Assembly (NCBI GenBank): GCA_035550215.1
Contig: DASZPM010000010.1
Coordinates: forward strand, 1-64,000
Direction of reading: 5' to 3'
Length of the DNA stretch: 64,000 nt
Source: JABDFW01 sp035550215
GTDB lineage: Bacteria; Bacteroidota; Bacteroidia; Chitinophagales; Chitinophagaceae
Within the stretch, counting starts at the first letter, position 1; each line of letters starts with the position of its first letter. A program made the position numbers and the translations under genes. Under the pieces are notes generated by a model. It searched no databases and was not told where the DNA came from. It saw nothing but the letters and a program-made list of their open reading frames with translations. Below, piece by piece: positions 25,537 through 35,842 of the stretch.

Positions 25537-26439
25537 ATGCAGCAGAAATTTTATCCTGAGAACGAAAATATTAAGGTATTTGTAAAGGACGGGTTATACC
25601 CGCGCAATGAAGCAAAAGTATCGGTGTTCGACAGTGCTGTGCAGGGTGGCGACGCGGTATGGGAAGGAGTGAGGATATACAAAGGAAAGATTTTCAGCAT
25701 GGATGAACATATTGAACGCCTGTTGGCCTCTGCCAAAATAATGGCTTTTGCCAATATACCTTCAAAGGAGTTTATTGTTGATGCAATAAAGCAAACATTA
25801 AGGGCAAACAATTTTTACGACAACGCCCATATACGTCTTACCCTTACCAGGGGTGAAAAAATTACATCGGGTATGGACCCGCGCCTCAATCAAAAAGGCT
25901 GCACTTTAATTGTGCTTGCTGAGTATAAACCACCGGTGTATAATAATGCGGGCGGCATTAAATTGATAACTGCCCACACAAGGCGTAATTCACCCATGCA
26001 TATTGATTCAAAAATTCACCATAACAATCTTATCAACAACATACTGGCAAAAATTGAGGCTAATTACTGCGGCGCGGATGACGGCATTATGCTGGACAAT
26101 CTTGGTTTTGTAGCCGAAACAAATGCCTGCAATATTTTTATGGTGAAAAATGGTATTTTACTTACCCCGCATGCTGATGCCTGCCTGCCGGGCATTACCC
26201 GCGCCAGGGTAATAAAACTGGCTAAAGAACTGGGCATTGAAGTGGTGGAAAGAAACATCTCCATTGCTGAATTTTATACGGCACATGAAGTGTTTACTAC
26301 AGGCACAATGGGAGAACTTACTCCTGTTAACGAAATAGATGGCCGGGTAATAGAAAATAAAGGCGGCAGCGATGTACGTGTACGTATTGCGGATGCTTAC
26401 AAAGCCTTAACCGAAACGCTGGGCGAGCCAATTGATTAA
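25537..26439 (+). CDS. Class IV aminotransferase (branched-chain/D-amino acid type)
   Basis: 300 residues. PLP fold type IV. The lysine is in IDSKIHHNNLINN, the glutamate block is GFVAETNACNIF, and the cofactor loop is TTGTMGELTPV. The length fits branched-chain aminotransferase (IlvE) or D-amino acid and aminodeoxychorismate lyase relatives; the sequence alone does not separate them. It is tightly coupled to the sulfotransferase-like gene. From memory, plants encode a branched-chain aminotransferase-like protein with an extra P-loop region, which would be a fused version; I could not check this. Confidence 0.88.
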   Translation: MQQKFYPENENIKVFVKDGLYPRNEAKVSVFDSAVQGGDAVWEGVRIYKGKIFSMDEHIERLLASAKIMAFANIPSKEFIVDAIKQTLRANNFYDNAHIRLTLTRGEKITSGMDPRLNQKGCTLIVLAEYKPPVYNNAGGIKLITAHTRRNSPMHIDSKIHHNNLINNILAKIEANYCGADDGIMLDNLGFVAETNACNIFMVKNGILLTPHADACLPGITRARVIKLAKELGIEVVERNISIAEFYTAHEVFTTGTMGELTPVNEIDGRVIENKGGSDVRVRIADAYKALTETLGEPID

Positions 26440-26449
26440 AAAACGGTTA

Positions 26450-27691
26450 TTACATTTCTACGTAGTCAAGCTCTTTGTGGTAAGTTTCATGTGTGAAGAT
26501 TACTGACAATAAACCTATGGCCATTACAACAATGCCCGTTATCCATCCGGATTTAACATAGTCACCTGAAACTGTTATCAGCCAGGCAAATAACATTGAC
26601 ACGAGGTTTAGTGAGCCCCGCACCATATTGGGTACGGTGGTTGCAACTGTTGCACGTATATTAGTGCCAAATTGTTCAGCGGCCATAGTGATAAATATTG
26701 CCCAAAAGCCTGTGCCGAAACCAAGTAATGCCGAGGCAGCATATACGGTGGCGGTGCTGGCGCCATGCAGGTTAAAAAACCAAACCATACCTGCAGCAAC
26801 AATTATATAGTATACATACAAGGCCTTCTTCCTGCTTTTGAATGCCTGGCTTATAAAGCCGGCCAGTATATCACCAATCGATATGGCTGCATAGGCAAAC
26901 ATTACCGCCTTGCCGGGGTCAATAGTACCATTGACACCCATTTTCGTGGCGAACTCCTTTGAAAAAGTAATTAATATGCCTATTACATACCACGTAGGCA
27001 GGCCGATTAATATGGCAAGCATATATTTTCTAAAGCGTGCCCAATTGGTAAAAAGCGAAAAGAAGTTGCCGCGGGATATTTTTTCGTTTTTAATGTTTTT
27101 AAACATGCTTGATTCTAACACCCCTACACGCAGGAATAACAGAACAAATCCCAGCCCGCCACCAACAAAATAAGACATGCGCCAGCCACTATTGTCCGGC
27201 TGCACAAAGTGCTCTTTCAAAAAGTATGCTACTACCGCGCCGGTTAGTCCGAGACCTGCTACCAGCGAGGTGCCCAGTCCCCTTTTTTCCTTGGGCAGCA
27301 GTTCAGTCACCAGGGTAATACCTGCCCCCAATTCACCCGCAAGGCCAATTCCTGTTATAAAACGCACCCACGCATATTGGTCAACGGTATGTACAAATCC
27401 GTTTGCTATATTACCTATTGAATAAATGATTATTGATGCATATAAAACATTAAGCCTGCCTTTTTTATCTGCCAAAACACCCCATATAATACCACCCAGC
27501 AGCAAACCAAGCATTTGTATGTTAAGAATGTGAATGCCATCTGTTGCAATTTGCGCATCATTTAACCCCATTGATTTTAAAGAGGGGATACGGATAATGC
27601 TGAATAACAGCAAATCGTAAATGTCAACAAAATAGCCCAGCGCGGCTACAATTACGGGCAGGGAAAGTATGCCGTATTTTTTTTCAGTCAT
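26450..27691 (-). CDS. MFS transporter
   Basis: 413 residues with about 12 hydrophobic segments. The MFS motif A is GVLADKKGRLNVLY, between helices 2 and 3, and the periplasmic/cytoplasmic duplication is visible. The GELGAGITLVTELLPKEKRG block is like metabolite/H+ symporters that carry organic acids or sugars. Substrate unknown. Its stop lies 10 bases after the stop of the converging aminotransferase gene. Confidence 0.9.
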   Translation of the reverse strand: MTEKKYGILSLPVIVAALGYFVDIYDLLLFSIIRIPSLKSMGLNDAQIATDGIHILNIQMLGLLLGGIIWGVLADKKGRLNVLYASIIIYSIGNIANGFVHTVDQYAWVRFITGIGLAGELGAGITLVTELLPKEKRGLGTSLVAGLGLTGAVVAYFLKEHFVQPDNSGWRMSYFVGGGLGFVLLFLRVGVLESSMFKNIKNEKISRGNFFSLFTNWARFRKYMLAILIGLPTWYVIGILITFSKEFATKMGVNGTIDPGKAVMFAYAAISIGDILAGFISQAFKSRKKALYVYYIIVAAGMVWFFNLHGASTATVYAASALLGFGTGFWAIFITMAAEQFGTNIRATVATTVPNMVRGSLNLVSMLFAWLITVSGDYVKSGWITGIVVMAIGLLSVIFTHETYHKELDYVEM

Positions 27692-27798
27692 GGCAGTTAG
27701 TTGTGGTATGTAAATATAATAGTGAAAAGTGAATTGTCAAACGTAAAACATAAACTCACCTGCCTCAATTACACATCAATTTATACCACTGGCTTTTA

Positions 27799-28458
27799 TT
27801 ATTTAAGCTGTTCGCCGGGGGATTGTTTCTTTTTGCCAAAAAAAAGTTTGTACAAAACAGGCGCGGTAGTAACAACAATTATTATTATGGCTATCAGTTC
27901 AATATGGTCTTTCAGGTCAAAGCCATATTTTTTTTGCACCCAATCCTGTAAATAGTAGCCGCCAAGCATCATAAGGCTAACCCAGCAAATGCTGCCGATT
28001 ATATTATAAAGGTGGAACGACTTTTTATCCATCTTTACAATGCCTGCCACTATCGGGGCGAAAGTGCGTATAATAGGCAAAAATTTCGCGAGAAAAATAG
28101 TGCCCTTGCCGTATTGCTCATAAAAATCATGTGCTTTTTGCAGGTGTTTCTTTTTAAAGTACCAGGTATCTTTTTTGTGATACAGCAGGGGCCCGGTTTT
28201 ATTACCAAACCAAAAGCCTGCAATGCTGCCGAGTATAGAAGCAATAATTACCATTATAATAATTACGCTGTAGTGTACATTAAAAAACTCTTTGGCAAGG
28301 TCGTTTACATAAAAACCCGCGGCAAACAACAGGCTGTCGCCGGGAAAGAAAAAACCAAGCAATAACCCCGTTTCTGCAAAAATCACCAGCAATAAAACAT
28401 ACAGTCCGCCATGCGTTATTATCCATTCAATAAAACTCTGTATAAAACCTTTGTCCAT
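27799..28458 (-). CDS. DedA family membrane protein
   Basis: 219 residues with about 5 hydrophobic segments. Hallmarks: ETGLLLGFFFPGDSLLFAAG near the N-terminus (conserved Glu and Gly) and AKFLPIIRTFAPIVAG with the key Arg. DedA proteins take part in lipid-carrier and envelope homeostasis in the inner membrane. It is cotranscribed with the symporter downstream-to-upstream order 28468-29727, 9 bases apart. Confidence 0.92.
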   Translation of the reverse strand: MDKGFIQSFIEWIITHGGLYVLLLVIFAETGLLLGFFFPGDSLLFAAGFYVNDLAKEFFNVHYSVIIIMVIIASILGSIAGFWFGNKTGPLLYHKKDTWYFKKKHLQKAHDFYEQYGKGTIFLAKFLPIIRTFAPIVAGIVKMDKKSFHLYNIIGSICWVSLMMLGGYYLQDWVQKKYGFDLKDHIELIAIIIIVVTTAPVLYKLFFGKKKQSPGEQLK

Positions 28459-28467
28459 TATGCAAAT

Positions 28468-29727
28468 TTAAGTAGTTGATATTTCTTTCGTGCCGGGGCC
28501 AAGCGCTTTTTCCCATTTGCTTACCGCTGCCGTAGCCAAAGCATTGCCTAAAACATTGGTGCTGGTGCGCAGCATATCGCAAAAATGGTCTATAGGTAAT
28601 ATTAAGGCAACACCTTCAGGCGGTATTTTAAACATACTGCAGGTGGCAAGCACCACCACCAGCGACGCGCGGGGCACGCCGGCAATACCCTTGCTGGTAA
28701 GCATAAGCACCAGCAGCATGGTAAGTTCAGTACCGGTGTCAAATTGTATATTGTATGCCTGGGCTATGGCAACACTGGCAAAAGTCATGTACATCATGCT
28801 GCCGTCAAGATTAAAAGAATAACCAAGCGGCAATGTAAATGAAACAATCTTGCCGGGGCAGCCAAAACGTTCAAGTTCTTCGGTAAGTTTGGGAAATACT
28901 GCTTCACTGCTGGTGGTAGTAAACGCTACAAGCAGAGGGCTGGTAATATGGCGTAACAAGCCGCCCATCCTGCCTTTTAAAATAAGCCAGCCAACAAAAC
29001 TCAACAATAACCAGAGTAAAGCTATGCCAAGGGCAAAACTTCCATAATAAATAATATAAAATTCCAGGACCTGCAGGCCATTTTGAGCAATCACGCCACA
29101 CAAAGAACCAAATACCCCAAGCGGTGCAAAATTCATGACGTACCCCACCATCTTTAATATGATATGCGAACTTATGTCGAGCGCTTTTACGACGGGTTTG
29201 GCATAATCGCCCAAAGCCGCCGCAGCAACACCAAAGAACACAGAAAATACCACGATTTGCAATATCGCATTGTCTGCCATGGCGTGAAAAATACTGTCGG
29301 GGATAACGTGTTGTATGAAACCCGGCAGGGAAAATTCCTGTGTATTAGTTGACAATTCTTTAAGACCGTTCAAATCCGCATTGCCCAGTTTAATAAACCT
29401 GCCGGGCTTAAGGGTATTTACCAGCACCATGCCAAGCAATAACGACGCCATTGATGCTGACACAAACCATAGTAACGCTTTGCCGCCAATACGGCCTACA
29501 GTTTTAATGTCGCCCAGTTTGGCTATACCAACTACAAGCGTTGTAAAAACAAGCGGCGCGATTATCATTTGCACGAGCCGTATAAATATGGTGCCCAGTA
29601 ATTTAATATTAGCGGCAAAGGTTACTACAAATGCAGGCGAGGCAACCTCATGTACTAAATAGCCTATAGCAAAAGCCAGCAGCATAGCTGCAATTATATA
29701 GATGTTAAGCCTGTTAGTTTTGCCCAT
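28468..29727 (-). CDS. Dicarboxylate/amino acid:cation symporter
   Basis: 419 residues from MGKTNRLNIY; the reading frame extends 10 codons upstream but the natural start precedes the first helix. A DAACS (GltP/DctA) family member. The re-entrant loops and ligand helices can be seen: SKGIAGVPRASLVV, LPLGYSFNLDGSMMY and LPIDHFCDMLRTSTNV. It imports glutamate, aspartate or C4-dicarboxylates with Na+ or H+. DedA follows after 9 bases. Confidence 0.93.
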   Translation of the reverse strand: MGKTNRLNIYIIAAMLLAFAIGYLVHEVASPAFVVTFAANIKLLGTIFIRLVQMIIAPLVFTTLVVGIAKLGDIKTVGRIGGKALLWFVSASMASLLLGMVLVNTLKPGRFIKLGNADLNGLKELSTNTQEFSLPGFIQHVIPDSIFHAMADNAILQIVVFSVFFGVAAAALGDYAKPVVKALDISSHIILKMVGYVMNFAPLGVFGSLCGVIAQNGLQVLEFYIIYYGSFALGIALLWLLLSFVGWLILKGRMGGLLRHITSPLLVAFTTTSSEAVFPKLTEELERFGCPGKIVSFTLPLGYSFNLDGSMMYMTFASVAIAQAYNIQFDTGTELTMLLVLMLTSKGIAGVPRASLVVVLATCSMFKIPPEGVALILPIDHFCDMLRTSTNVLGNALATAAVSKWEKALGPGTKEISTT

Positions 29728-29862
29728 TTTATAGTATAAGATGTTGCAATATAGCATTTATAGCGAAAAACCTTTATCTTACCTTATATCCGTAAAAGAA
29801 TTGGCCGCCGATATAAATAAATGCTTATTTTGCCACCCAGTTAAAACACACAAACCAACTAT

Positions 29863-31380
29863 ATGAGCTTATTCGTAAAAAAACCACTAAGCCAGCTACT
29901 CGCGCAATCCGGCGACTCGCAGGGATTGAAAAGAACGCTTGGGCCCGGCAACCTGATTGCACTTGGCATAGGCGCTATTATTGGCGCAGGCCTTTTTGTA
30001 AGAACTGCAGCAGCGGCAGGGGCACATGCCGGGCCTGCTGTTACCATCTCTTTTATTGTTGCTGCAATAGGTTGTGCTTTAGCAGGCTTGTGTTATGCCG
30101 AATTTGCTTCTATTATACCTATAGCCGGCAGCGCTTATACTTACGCGTATGCAACAATGGGTGAATTAATTGCGTGGATTATTGGCTGGGCGCTGATATT
30201 GGAATATGCACTGGGTGCTGCCACAGTATCTATTAGCTGGAGTGAATACATCAATAACCTGGTGGGGCACCGAATACCGTATGAGTGGTGCCACTCGCCG
30301 TTTGAGTCGTTGAAGGATGCAGCAGGTGTAATGCACAGTGGTATAATTAATATACCCGCCCTGGTTATTTTACTGCTTTTATCATTATTGCTTATAAAAG
30401 GTACGCAGGAATCAGCCACCGTTAACGCTATAATAGTTATTATTAAAGTAGCAATTGTGCTGGTTTTTATTGTTATCGGCTGGCAATATATTAAACCTGA
30501 AAATCACACGCCTTATCTTATTCCTGAAAATGCGCCGCCTGCAACGCTGCCGGACGGAACCCAGTATACTTACACTGACTTTTTCAGGCATGGCTGGGGA
30601 GGTGTACTGACGGGTGCGGGTATTGTATTTTTCGCATTTATCGGGTTTGATGCTGTGTCAACTGCTGCGCAGGAGGCCAAAAACCCCAAAAAGGATATGC
30701 CGATTGGTATTTTAGGGTCGCTGGTTATTTGTACCATCCTGTACATTTTATTTTCTTATGTACTCACTGGTGTAGCGCCTTACACTGATTTTATGCATGC
30801 GGGCAAAGAAGCCTCTGTAGCTTACGCTATTGAACACTACATGACGGCCTATCCATGGTTGTCAACATTGGTAACAATCGCGATATTAATGGGCTTTTCA
30901 TCAGTAATCCTGGTGATGTTGCTTGGCCAGTCGAGGGTATTTTACACCATGAGTACGGACGGTTTGCTGCCAAAAGTGTTTTCTGACCTGCACCCCAGGT
31001 ACAGGACGCCCTATAAGAGCAATATCATCCTGTTTATTTTTGTAGGTCTATTCGCAGCATTTTTGCCTGCCAGCGTTGCGGGCGACCTTACCTCAATAGG
31101 AACTCTGTTTGCTTTTATATTGGTTTGTGTGGGCGTGATGATTTTACGTAAGACAGACCCCAAATTGGTAAGGCCTTTTAAAACCCCGCTGGTGCCGGTA
31201 GTACCTATCTTGGGGATGATTGTATGCGGCGCTATGATAGTAAGTTTACCCACCGATACGCAGTTAAGCGCGCTTGGATGGATGGTTGTAGGGCTTGTTA
31301 TATATTTTACTTACAGCAGGAAACAAAGCAAACTTGGCGGAGCAATGGATTCATTGCCCAAAGCCAGCGATTTTGAATAA
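29863..31380 (+). CDS. APC-family amino acid permease
   Basis: 505 residues with about 12-13 hydrophobic segments. The TM1 helix break GIGAIIGAGLFV and the TM6 block FFAFIGFDAVSTAAQEAKNP are those of cationic amino acid transporters (CAT/YfnA type). It is likely an inner-membrane proton-coupled importer. A strong terminator follows. Confidence 0.93.
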   Translation: MSLFVKKPLSQLLAQSGDSQGLKRTLGPGNLIALGIGAIIGAGLFVRTAAAAGAHAGPAVTISFIVAAIGCALAGLCYAEFASIIPIAGSAYTYAYATMGELIAWIIGWALILEYALGAATVSISWSEYINNLVGHRIPYEWCHSPFESLKDAAGVMHSGIINIPALVILLLLSLLLIKGTQESATVNAIIVIIKVAIVLVFIVIGWQYIKPENHTPYLIPENAPPATLPDGTQYTYTDFFRHGWGGVLTGAGIVFFAFIGFDAVSTAAQEAKNPKKDMPIGILGSLVICTILYILFSYVLTGVAPYTDFMHAGKEASVAYAIEHYMTAYPWLSTLVTIAILMGFSSVILVMLLGQSRVFYTMSTDGLLPKVFSDLHPRYRTPYKSNIILFIFVGLFAAFLPASVAGDLTSIGTLFAFILVCVGVMILRKTDPKLVRPFKTPLVPVVPILGMIVCGAMIVSLPTDTQLSALGWMVVGLVIYFTYSRKQSKLGGAMDSLPKASDFE

Positions 31381-31401
31381 TATTGATTTGTGTGAGAAAA
31401 G

Positions 31402-31430
31402 TCCCCCGTTTAGCACGGGGGATTTTTTTT
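31402..31430 (+). terminator. Intrinsic terminator of the amino acid permease
   Basis: An 8-bp stem, TCCCCCGT / ACGGGGGA (31402-31409 and 31415-31422), with a 5-base loop, followed by eight T residues. Confidence 0.93.
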
Positions 31431-31481
31431 ATGCCCTGCATAACCTAAATTTGCCGCCTCTTATGGCATAAAGCTGAAGGG

Positions 31482-31491
31482 TGCGACGCAA
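31482..31491. repeat. Dispersed near-palindromic motif TGCGACGCAA
   Basis: This is the second copy noticed in the window (others at 7292, 61303 and 61707). TAAAGCTGAAGG lies just upstream, similar to the sequence after the 7292 copy. Confidence 0.5.
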
Positions 31492-31559
31492 CGGGTGTTT
31501 AATAAACGTTCAACTGCCGGTTACCCAAAACATAAAACCTAAAACACAGAACGTTATAT

Positions 31560-32282
31560 ATGGGAAGGATATTTGAAGTTAGAAAAGCCACCATGTTTGC
31601 CCGGTGGGACAGGATGGCCAAGCAGTTTACCCGTATTGGAAAGGAAATTGTTATTGCTGTTAAAGCCGGCGGCCCGGACCCTGCAACCAACCCTGCCTTA
31701 CGCCGCTGTTTTCAAAATGCGCGCAGCGTGGGCATGCCAAAAGATCGTGTTGAAGCGGCCATTAAACGTGCGCAGGGCAAAGAAATGGTGAACTACGATG
31801 AAATTTTGTATGAAGGATACGGCCCCAACGGCGTTGCCATACTGGTTGAAACTGCCACTGACAACCATGTACGTACCGTAGCCAACGTAAAAAGCATTTT
31901 TAACAAGGGTAACGGCGCGTTAGGTAACAGCGGCAGTGTTAGCTTCCAGTTCAGGAAGATGGGTGTGTTTAAACTGAAGCCTGAAGGACTGAATATTGAA
32001 GAACTGGAGTTTGAACTGATTGATTTTGGCCTGGAAGAAATGGGAGAGAGTACAGACGATGAAGGGAATACCATTATTATTTTGCGCAGCGCTTTTACCG
32101 ATTTTGGTAAACTGCAAAAAGCGCTGGAAGACAAACATATAACCCCTATAAGCGCCGAACTGGAATGGATACCCAATACCACCGTTCCGGTATCTGACGA
32201 ACAGGCGGAAGAAGTGAGTAAATTAATCGAACGCCTTGAACAGGATGAAGATGTAAGTAAGGTGTTTCATAATATGGGGTAG
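31560..32282 (+). CDS. YebC/PmpR family transcriptional or translational regulator
   Basis: 240 residues. The N-terminus MGRIFEVRKATMFARWDRMAKQFTR is a variant of the family start. NPALRRCFQNARSVGMPKDRVEAAIKRA and the YEGYGPNGVA block are diagnostic. YebC proteins bind DNA or act in translation of polyproline stretches; which applies here is not shown. A single gene. Confidence 0.95.
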   Translation: MGRIFEVRKATMFARWDRMAKQFTRIGKEIVIAVKAGGPDPATNPALRRCFQNARSVGMPKDRVEAAIKRAQGKEMVNYDEILYEGYGPNGVAILVETATDNHVRTVANVKSIFNKGNGALGNSGSVSFQFRKMGVFKLKPEGLNIEELEFELIDFGLEEMGESTDDEGNTIIILRSAFTDFGKLQKALEDKHITPISAELEWIPNTTVPVSDEQAEEVSKLIERLEQDEDVSKVFHNMG

Positions 32283-32291
32283 GGGCTGTTT

Positions 32292-33308
32292 TTATCTCGG
32301 TTTATATTTCGCTTCTTCAAAAATTTGTTGTGGCGGTGTTTGTAAAAGCACGGGGATAGTCCTTTTGCTGTCCTGCGCCATCCACTTTTTTACAATCTGC
32401 CATCCAACAAACTGGCCTATAAAGCCGGGCGATTTTGGCCCCATGGTTTCTGTACGCGGGCCATCATTCATATAATCCCGCGTTTGGCTTACATCCTTTA
32501 CATATAAAAGGTTTTGCTGTACAAAAAAGTTCCAGATGCTTGCTTCATTGTCAATGCAGCCGTCCAATTGTTCTTTTGTATAGCCGGTTTTAAGGGTATC
32601 GGGGGTTTCGGGCATAAAGGCATCCAGCACATAAAGGCGCTTGCCTGCCTCAATCATCTGGTATATTAAGGGCTGGTTATTATTGCCCGGCGGGTAAATA
32701 TCGCTGATAATGTTTTTAATACAGTCAATTGCAATATATGGCTGTTCAAACCGCCTGCTTTGGTATTGGGGGTACACATCCGCTATATAATCTGTGTTAT
32801 AAGCGGGGTAATTTTTACCGAGGTACAATTGCAGCCCAACGGCAAAGCCGCTGCTGGTAAGCACATTGCTGTAACCTTCCAAAGGGCCGGTAAAGGTTAT
32901 TAAGGCAGGCGGTGTTTTGTATTTGGGAAAATAATACTTAACAAATTGCAGGGCATGCATAACCTGTTCTGCCACTGGCTTTATAGAAGGATATTTAAAA
33001 GAAACAGAGTCATACACCGGTTTGTAATCGTGTATAAACTGGTTTACTTTAACAAGGGCGCTGTCTTTATTGGGCGGCAATGCCAGCAGGTTGTACAAAA
33101 AATCGTTCAGGAAAGCGGGATATTTTTGCTGAAGCATGTCAAGCGCCTGCTCAGTGTGCAGGGTATCAATTGAAAAGAAGTCTTTTTCAAAACGCAGGGT
33201 ATCTAACTGAACATGAATACCAGAAACATCCGGGATGTTTTTCTTGTTCCCGCAGGAATAAAAAAACGTGGTAATTATAACGGCAGTGCCAAAAGCCATT
33301 CTTTTCAT
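32292..33308 (-). CDS. gldB: Gliding motility lipoprotein GldB
   Basis: 338 residues from MKRMAFG. The lipobox places the lipid-modified Cys in FFYSCGN. Conserved GldB features: FEKDFFSIDT, a FPKYKTPPALITFTGPLEG block, LQLYLGKNYPAY, then NEASIWNFFVQQNLLY and SPGFIGQFVGWQIVKKWM near the end. GldB is a lipoprotein needed for gliding in Flavobacterium; non-gliding relatives also keep it. No other gld genes are close. Confidence 0.88.
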   Translation of the reverse strand: MKRMAFGTAVIITTFFYSCGNKKNIPDVSGIHVQLDTLRFEKDFFSIDTLHTEQALDMLQQKYPAFLNDFLYNLLALPPNKDSALVKVNQFIHDYKPVYDSVSFKYPSIKPVAEQVMHALQFVKYYFPKYKTPPALITFTGPLEGYSNVLTSSGFAVGLQLYLGKNYPAYNTDYIADVYPQYQSRRFEQPYIAIDCIKNIISDIYPPGNNNQPLIYQMIEAGKRLYVLDAFMPETPDTLKTGYTKEQLDGCIDNEASIWNFFVQQNLLYVKDVSQTRDYMNDGPRTETMGPKSPGFIGQFVGWQIVKKWMAQDSKRTIPVLLQTPPQQIFEEAKYKPR

Positions 33309-33484
33309 ACCGCTAAATAACGCCAAACAAATGAAATGATTTTGTTAACGTACGGGTTTTATATGCTTTGGCCCCTGCCACATAAGTTATCAGCGGCGCA
33401 ACAATATTTTAAAGCAAGCTTTGGTATATTGCAGGGTATTCGCTTACGGTAGCCTCAACTAATTGTTAAGTTCAAATTGTTGCC

Positions 33485-35794
33485 ATGTATAATCACCTGA
33501 AAAAATTGTTTTCAATGCCGGTGCTTTGGTGCACTGCTGTCGTTGTTTTAGTCATTGGTAATTTTTCCTGCCACAACACCGGTGATACCCATCTTATACC
33601 AAAAGACTTTGAGCGGCAGGTGCTGGATACAAACCCGCCTGTTACACCGCTGTCGCCCGAAGAAAGCATGAAAAGAATACAGTTGCCGCCGGGTTTTCAC
33701 ATACAGCTTGTGGCTTGCGAACCGATGGTGCAGGAACCTGTGGCTGTTGCATGGGATGGTGATGGTAAAATGTACGTGGCAGAGATGAATACCTACATGA
33801 AAACCGCTAACGCCGATGGAGAATTGGAGCGCACGAGCCGTATTATGCTGCTGCAGGATGAAGACGGTGATGGTAAAATGGACAAGAGCACCATATTTGC
33901 CGACAGCCTTTTGCTGCCGCGCGCCATATTATGCGTAGGAAAGCAGGTGTTGGTGGAAGAAACCAACCGGCAGGATATATGGAGCTTTACCGATACTGAT
34001 GGTGACGGTAAAGCAGATGAAAAAAAGATTGTGTTTAAGAATGATGTGCTTGACAGCCGCAACGTGGAGCACCAGAATGGCGGCCTGTACTGGAACATGG
34101 ATAACTGGATATACCCCAGCCGCGATAACCTGCGTTATAAATACGTAAACGGCGCGTTGATTGCGGATACTATGGTGGATAATATGATTGGCCAATGGGG
34201 AATGACCAGCGACAATTACGGCAGGCTTTTTTATTCAGAAGCCGGGCCGGGCCTGCCCGCTGTACAATTTGAGCAAATGCCTGCTTATGGGTCGCTTAAT
34301 TTTAAAGACCAGTACACGGAAGACTTTACGACTACATGGCCGATTATTGGCAATGTAGATGCGCAGGGAGGGAGAGATGCCCTGCGGGCAGATAACACGC
34401 TGAAAAAATTTACCTCTGGTTGCGGGCAGTCAATCTACCGTGGTGACAGGATGCCCGCGGATATGCAGGGCGACTATTTTATTCCCGAACCTGTTGCCCG
34501 CATCATTAAGCGGGGTAAGGTTACCGATAAAAATGGTAAAATTTATATTGCTGATGCCTATAACCAGCAAGACTGGCTGGCCTCTGCTGACATGAATTTC
34601 CGTCCTATTAACACTTATACAGGCCCCGATGGCTGTTTTTATATTGTAGATATGTACCATGGCATTATACAGGAAAGCGAGTGGACAAAACCGGACTCCT
34701 ATCTTGGTAAAATGATAGCCAAAAAAGAACTGTTTAAAAACCGTGGTATGGGCCGCATTTACCGTGTTGTACACGATGGGTTTGAGCCCGATAATACAAG
34801 GCCGGATATGCTGAGCGCACCTACTGCTAAGCTGGTTACTTATCTTGCCCATCCTAACGGCTGGTGGCGTGATAACGCACAGAAAGAAATAATTGTAAGG
34901 CATGATTTATCCGTTATGCCTGCATTGCAGGCAATGGCAAAAGGGGAATTAAAACTGAATTACAGCCAGCCGCAGCTATCACGGGTACATGCTTTGTGGA
35001 CCCTGGAAGGACTTGGCGCTATTGATAAGGCAACGCTATACGCGGCCATGCATGATACAGCCCCGCAGGTGCGCAAAGCTGCTGTTTGGATAGGGGAGCA
35101 ATTTATTAAAGCAGGCGATGAAAAATTTATTGACAGTCTTGGTATGCTGCAGCATGACACGAGCCCGGATGTACTTGTACAGCTATCACTCTCGCTGCGC
35201 GGCAGTAAACTGCCCAAAGCGCAGGCTATTGTTAAAAGCCTGCTGGCCGCTAACAAGGATAATGAACTGATGCAATTCTCGCACAACGCGTTCGTTGAAA
35301 CGCAAAAAAGAGTGGAAGAAGAGCGGAGGTTGACCCTTAACCTCACGCCCGAACAACGCGAACTCGTCAATAACGGGAAAACCATTTTCGCGCAGTTGTG
35401 TGCTACCTGCCACGGCCCGGGCGGCAGGGGCATACAAATAGGCGGCAAGCAAATGCCCGCGCCACCACTGGCAGGCTCACCCCGGGTAAGGGATGAAAAA
35501 ATTATACCCATACAAATATTGCTTTACGGTTTAAAAGGGCCTATAGATGGAAAGACTTATCCCGACCAGATGCCAAGTATGGTAAAGCAGGATGACAAAT
35601 GGATTGCATCTGTGTTAAGTTACATACGCAACAGCCCTGACCTGGGTAACAAATCTTCCGTGGTAACTGTTGATGAAGTAAAAGATGCCCGTGAAAAAAT
35701 GTACCACATGAATGATGCCGCCACCATACAAATGCTGGGCATATTAAAATTGGGCAGAGCAGAACGGATAAACTGGGACAAGAAGAAAGATTGA
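33485..35794 (+). CDS. Lipoprotein: dehydrogenase-like propeller, HEAT-like repeats, cytochrome c
   Basis: 769 residues. A signal peptide with lipobox-like FSCHN (about 29) is followed by a beta-propeller part resembling the PVC-type membrane-bound dehydrogenase domain (about 60-430). A helical repeat region follows (about 460-620), and a c-type cytochrome with one CxxCH site, CATCH (639-643), and methionine-rich C-terminal ligands ends the protein. Asp/Gly-rich calcium-binding-like loops (DEDGDGKMD, DTDGDGKADE) are present. Probably a periplasmic electron-transfer dehydrogenase, substrate unknown (sugars or polyols are guesses). Next gene: a ChbG-type deacetylase, same strand. Confidence 0.85.
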   Translation: MYNHLKKLFSMPVLWCTAVVVLVIGNFSCHNTGDTHLIPKDFERQVLDTNPPVTPLSPEESMKRIQLPPGFHIQLVACEPMVQEPVAVAWDGDGKMYVAEMNTYMKTANADGELERTSRIMLLQDEDGDGKMDKSTIFADSLLLPRAILCVGKQVLVEETNRQDIWSFTDTDGDGKADEKKIVFKNDVLDSRNVEHQNGGLYWNMDNWIYPSRDNLRYKYVNGALIADTMVDNMIGQWGMTSDNYGRLFYSEAGPGLPAVQFEQMPAYGSLNFKDQYTEDFTTTWPIIGNVDAQGGRDALRADNTLKKFTSGCGQSIYRGDRMPADMQGDYFIPEPVARIIKRGKVTDKNGKIYIADAYNQQDWLASADMNFRPINTYTGPDGCFYIVDMYHGIIQESEWTKPDSYLGKMIAKKELFKNRGMGRIYRVVHDGFEPDNTRPDMLSAPTAKLVTYLAHPNGWWRDNAQKEIIVRHDLSVMPALQAMAKGELKLNYSQPQLSRVHALWTLEGLGAIDKATLYAAMHDTAPQVRKAAVWIGEQFIKAGDEKFIDSLGMLQHDTSPDVLVQLSLSLRGSKLPKAQAIVKSLLAANKDNELMQFSHNAFVETQKRVEEERRLTLNLTPEQRELVNNGKTIFAQLCATCHGPGGRGIQIGGKQMPAPPLAGSPRVRDEKIIPIQILLYGLKGPIDGKTYPDQMPSMVKQDDKWIASVLSYIRNSPDLGNKSSVVTVDEVKDAREKMYHMNDAATIQMLGILKLGRAERINWDKKKD

Positions 35795-35842
35795 CGATTT
35801 TTAGATTTTTGATAAATAAGTGCACATATCAAAATTGCAATA

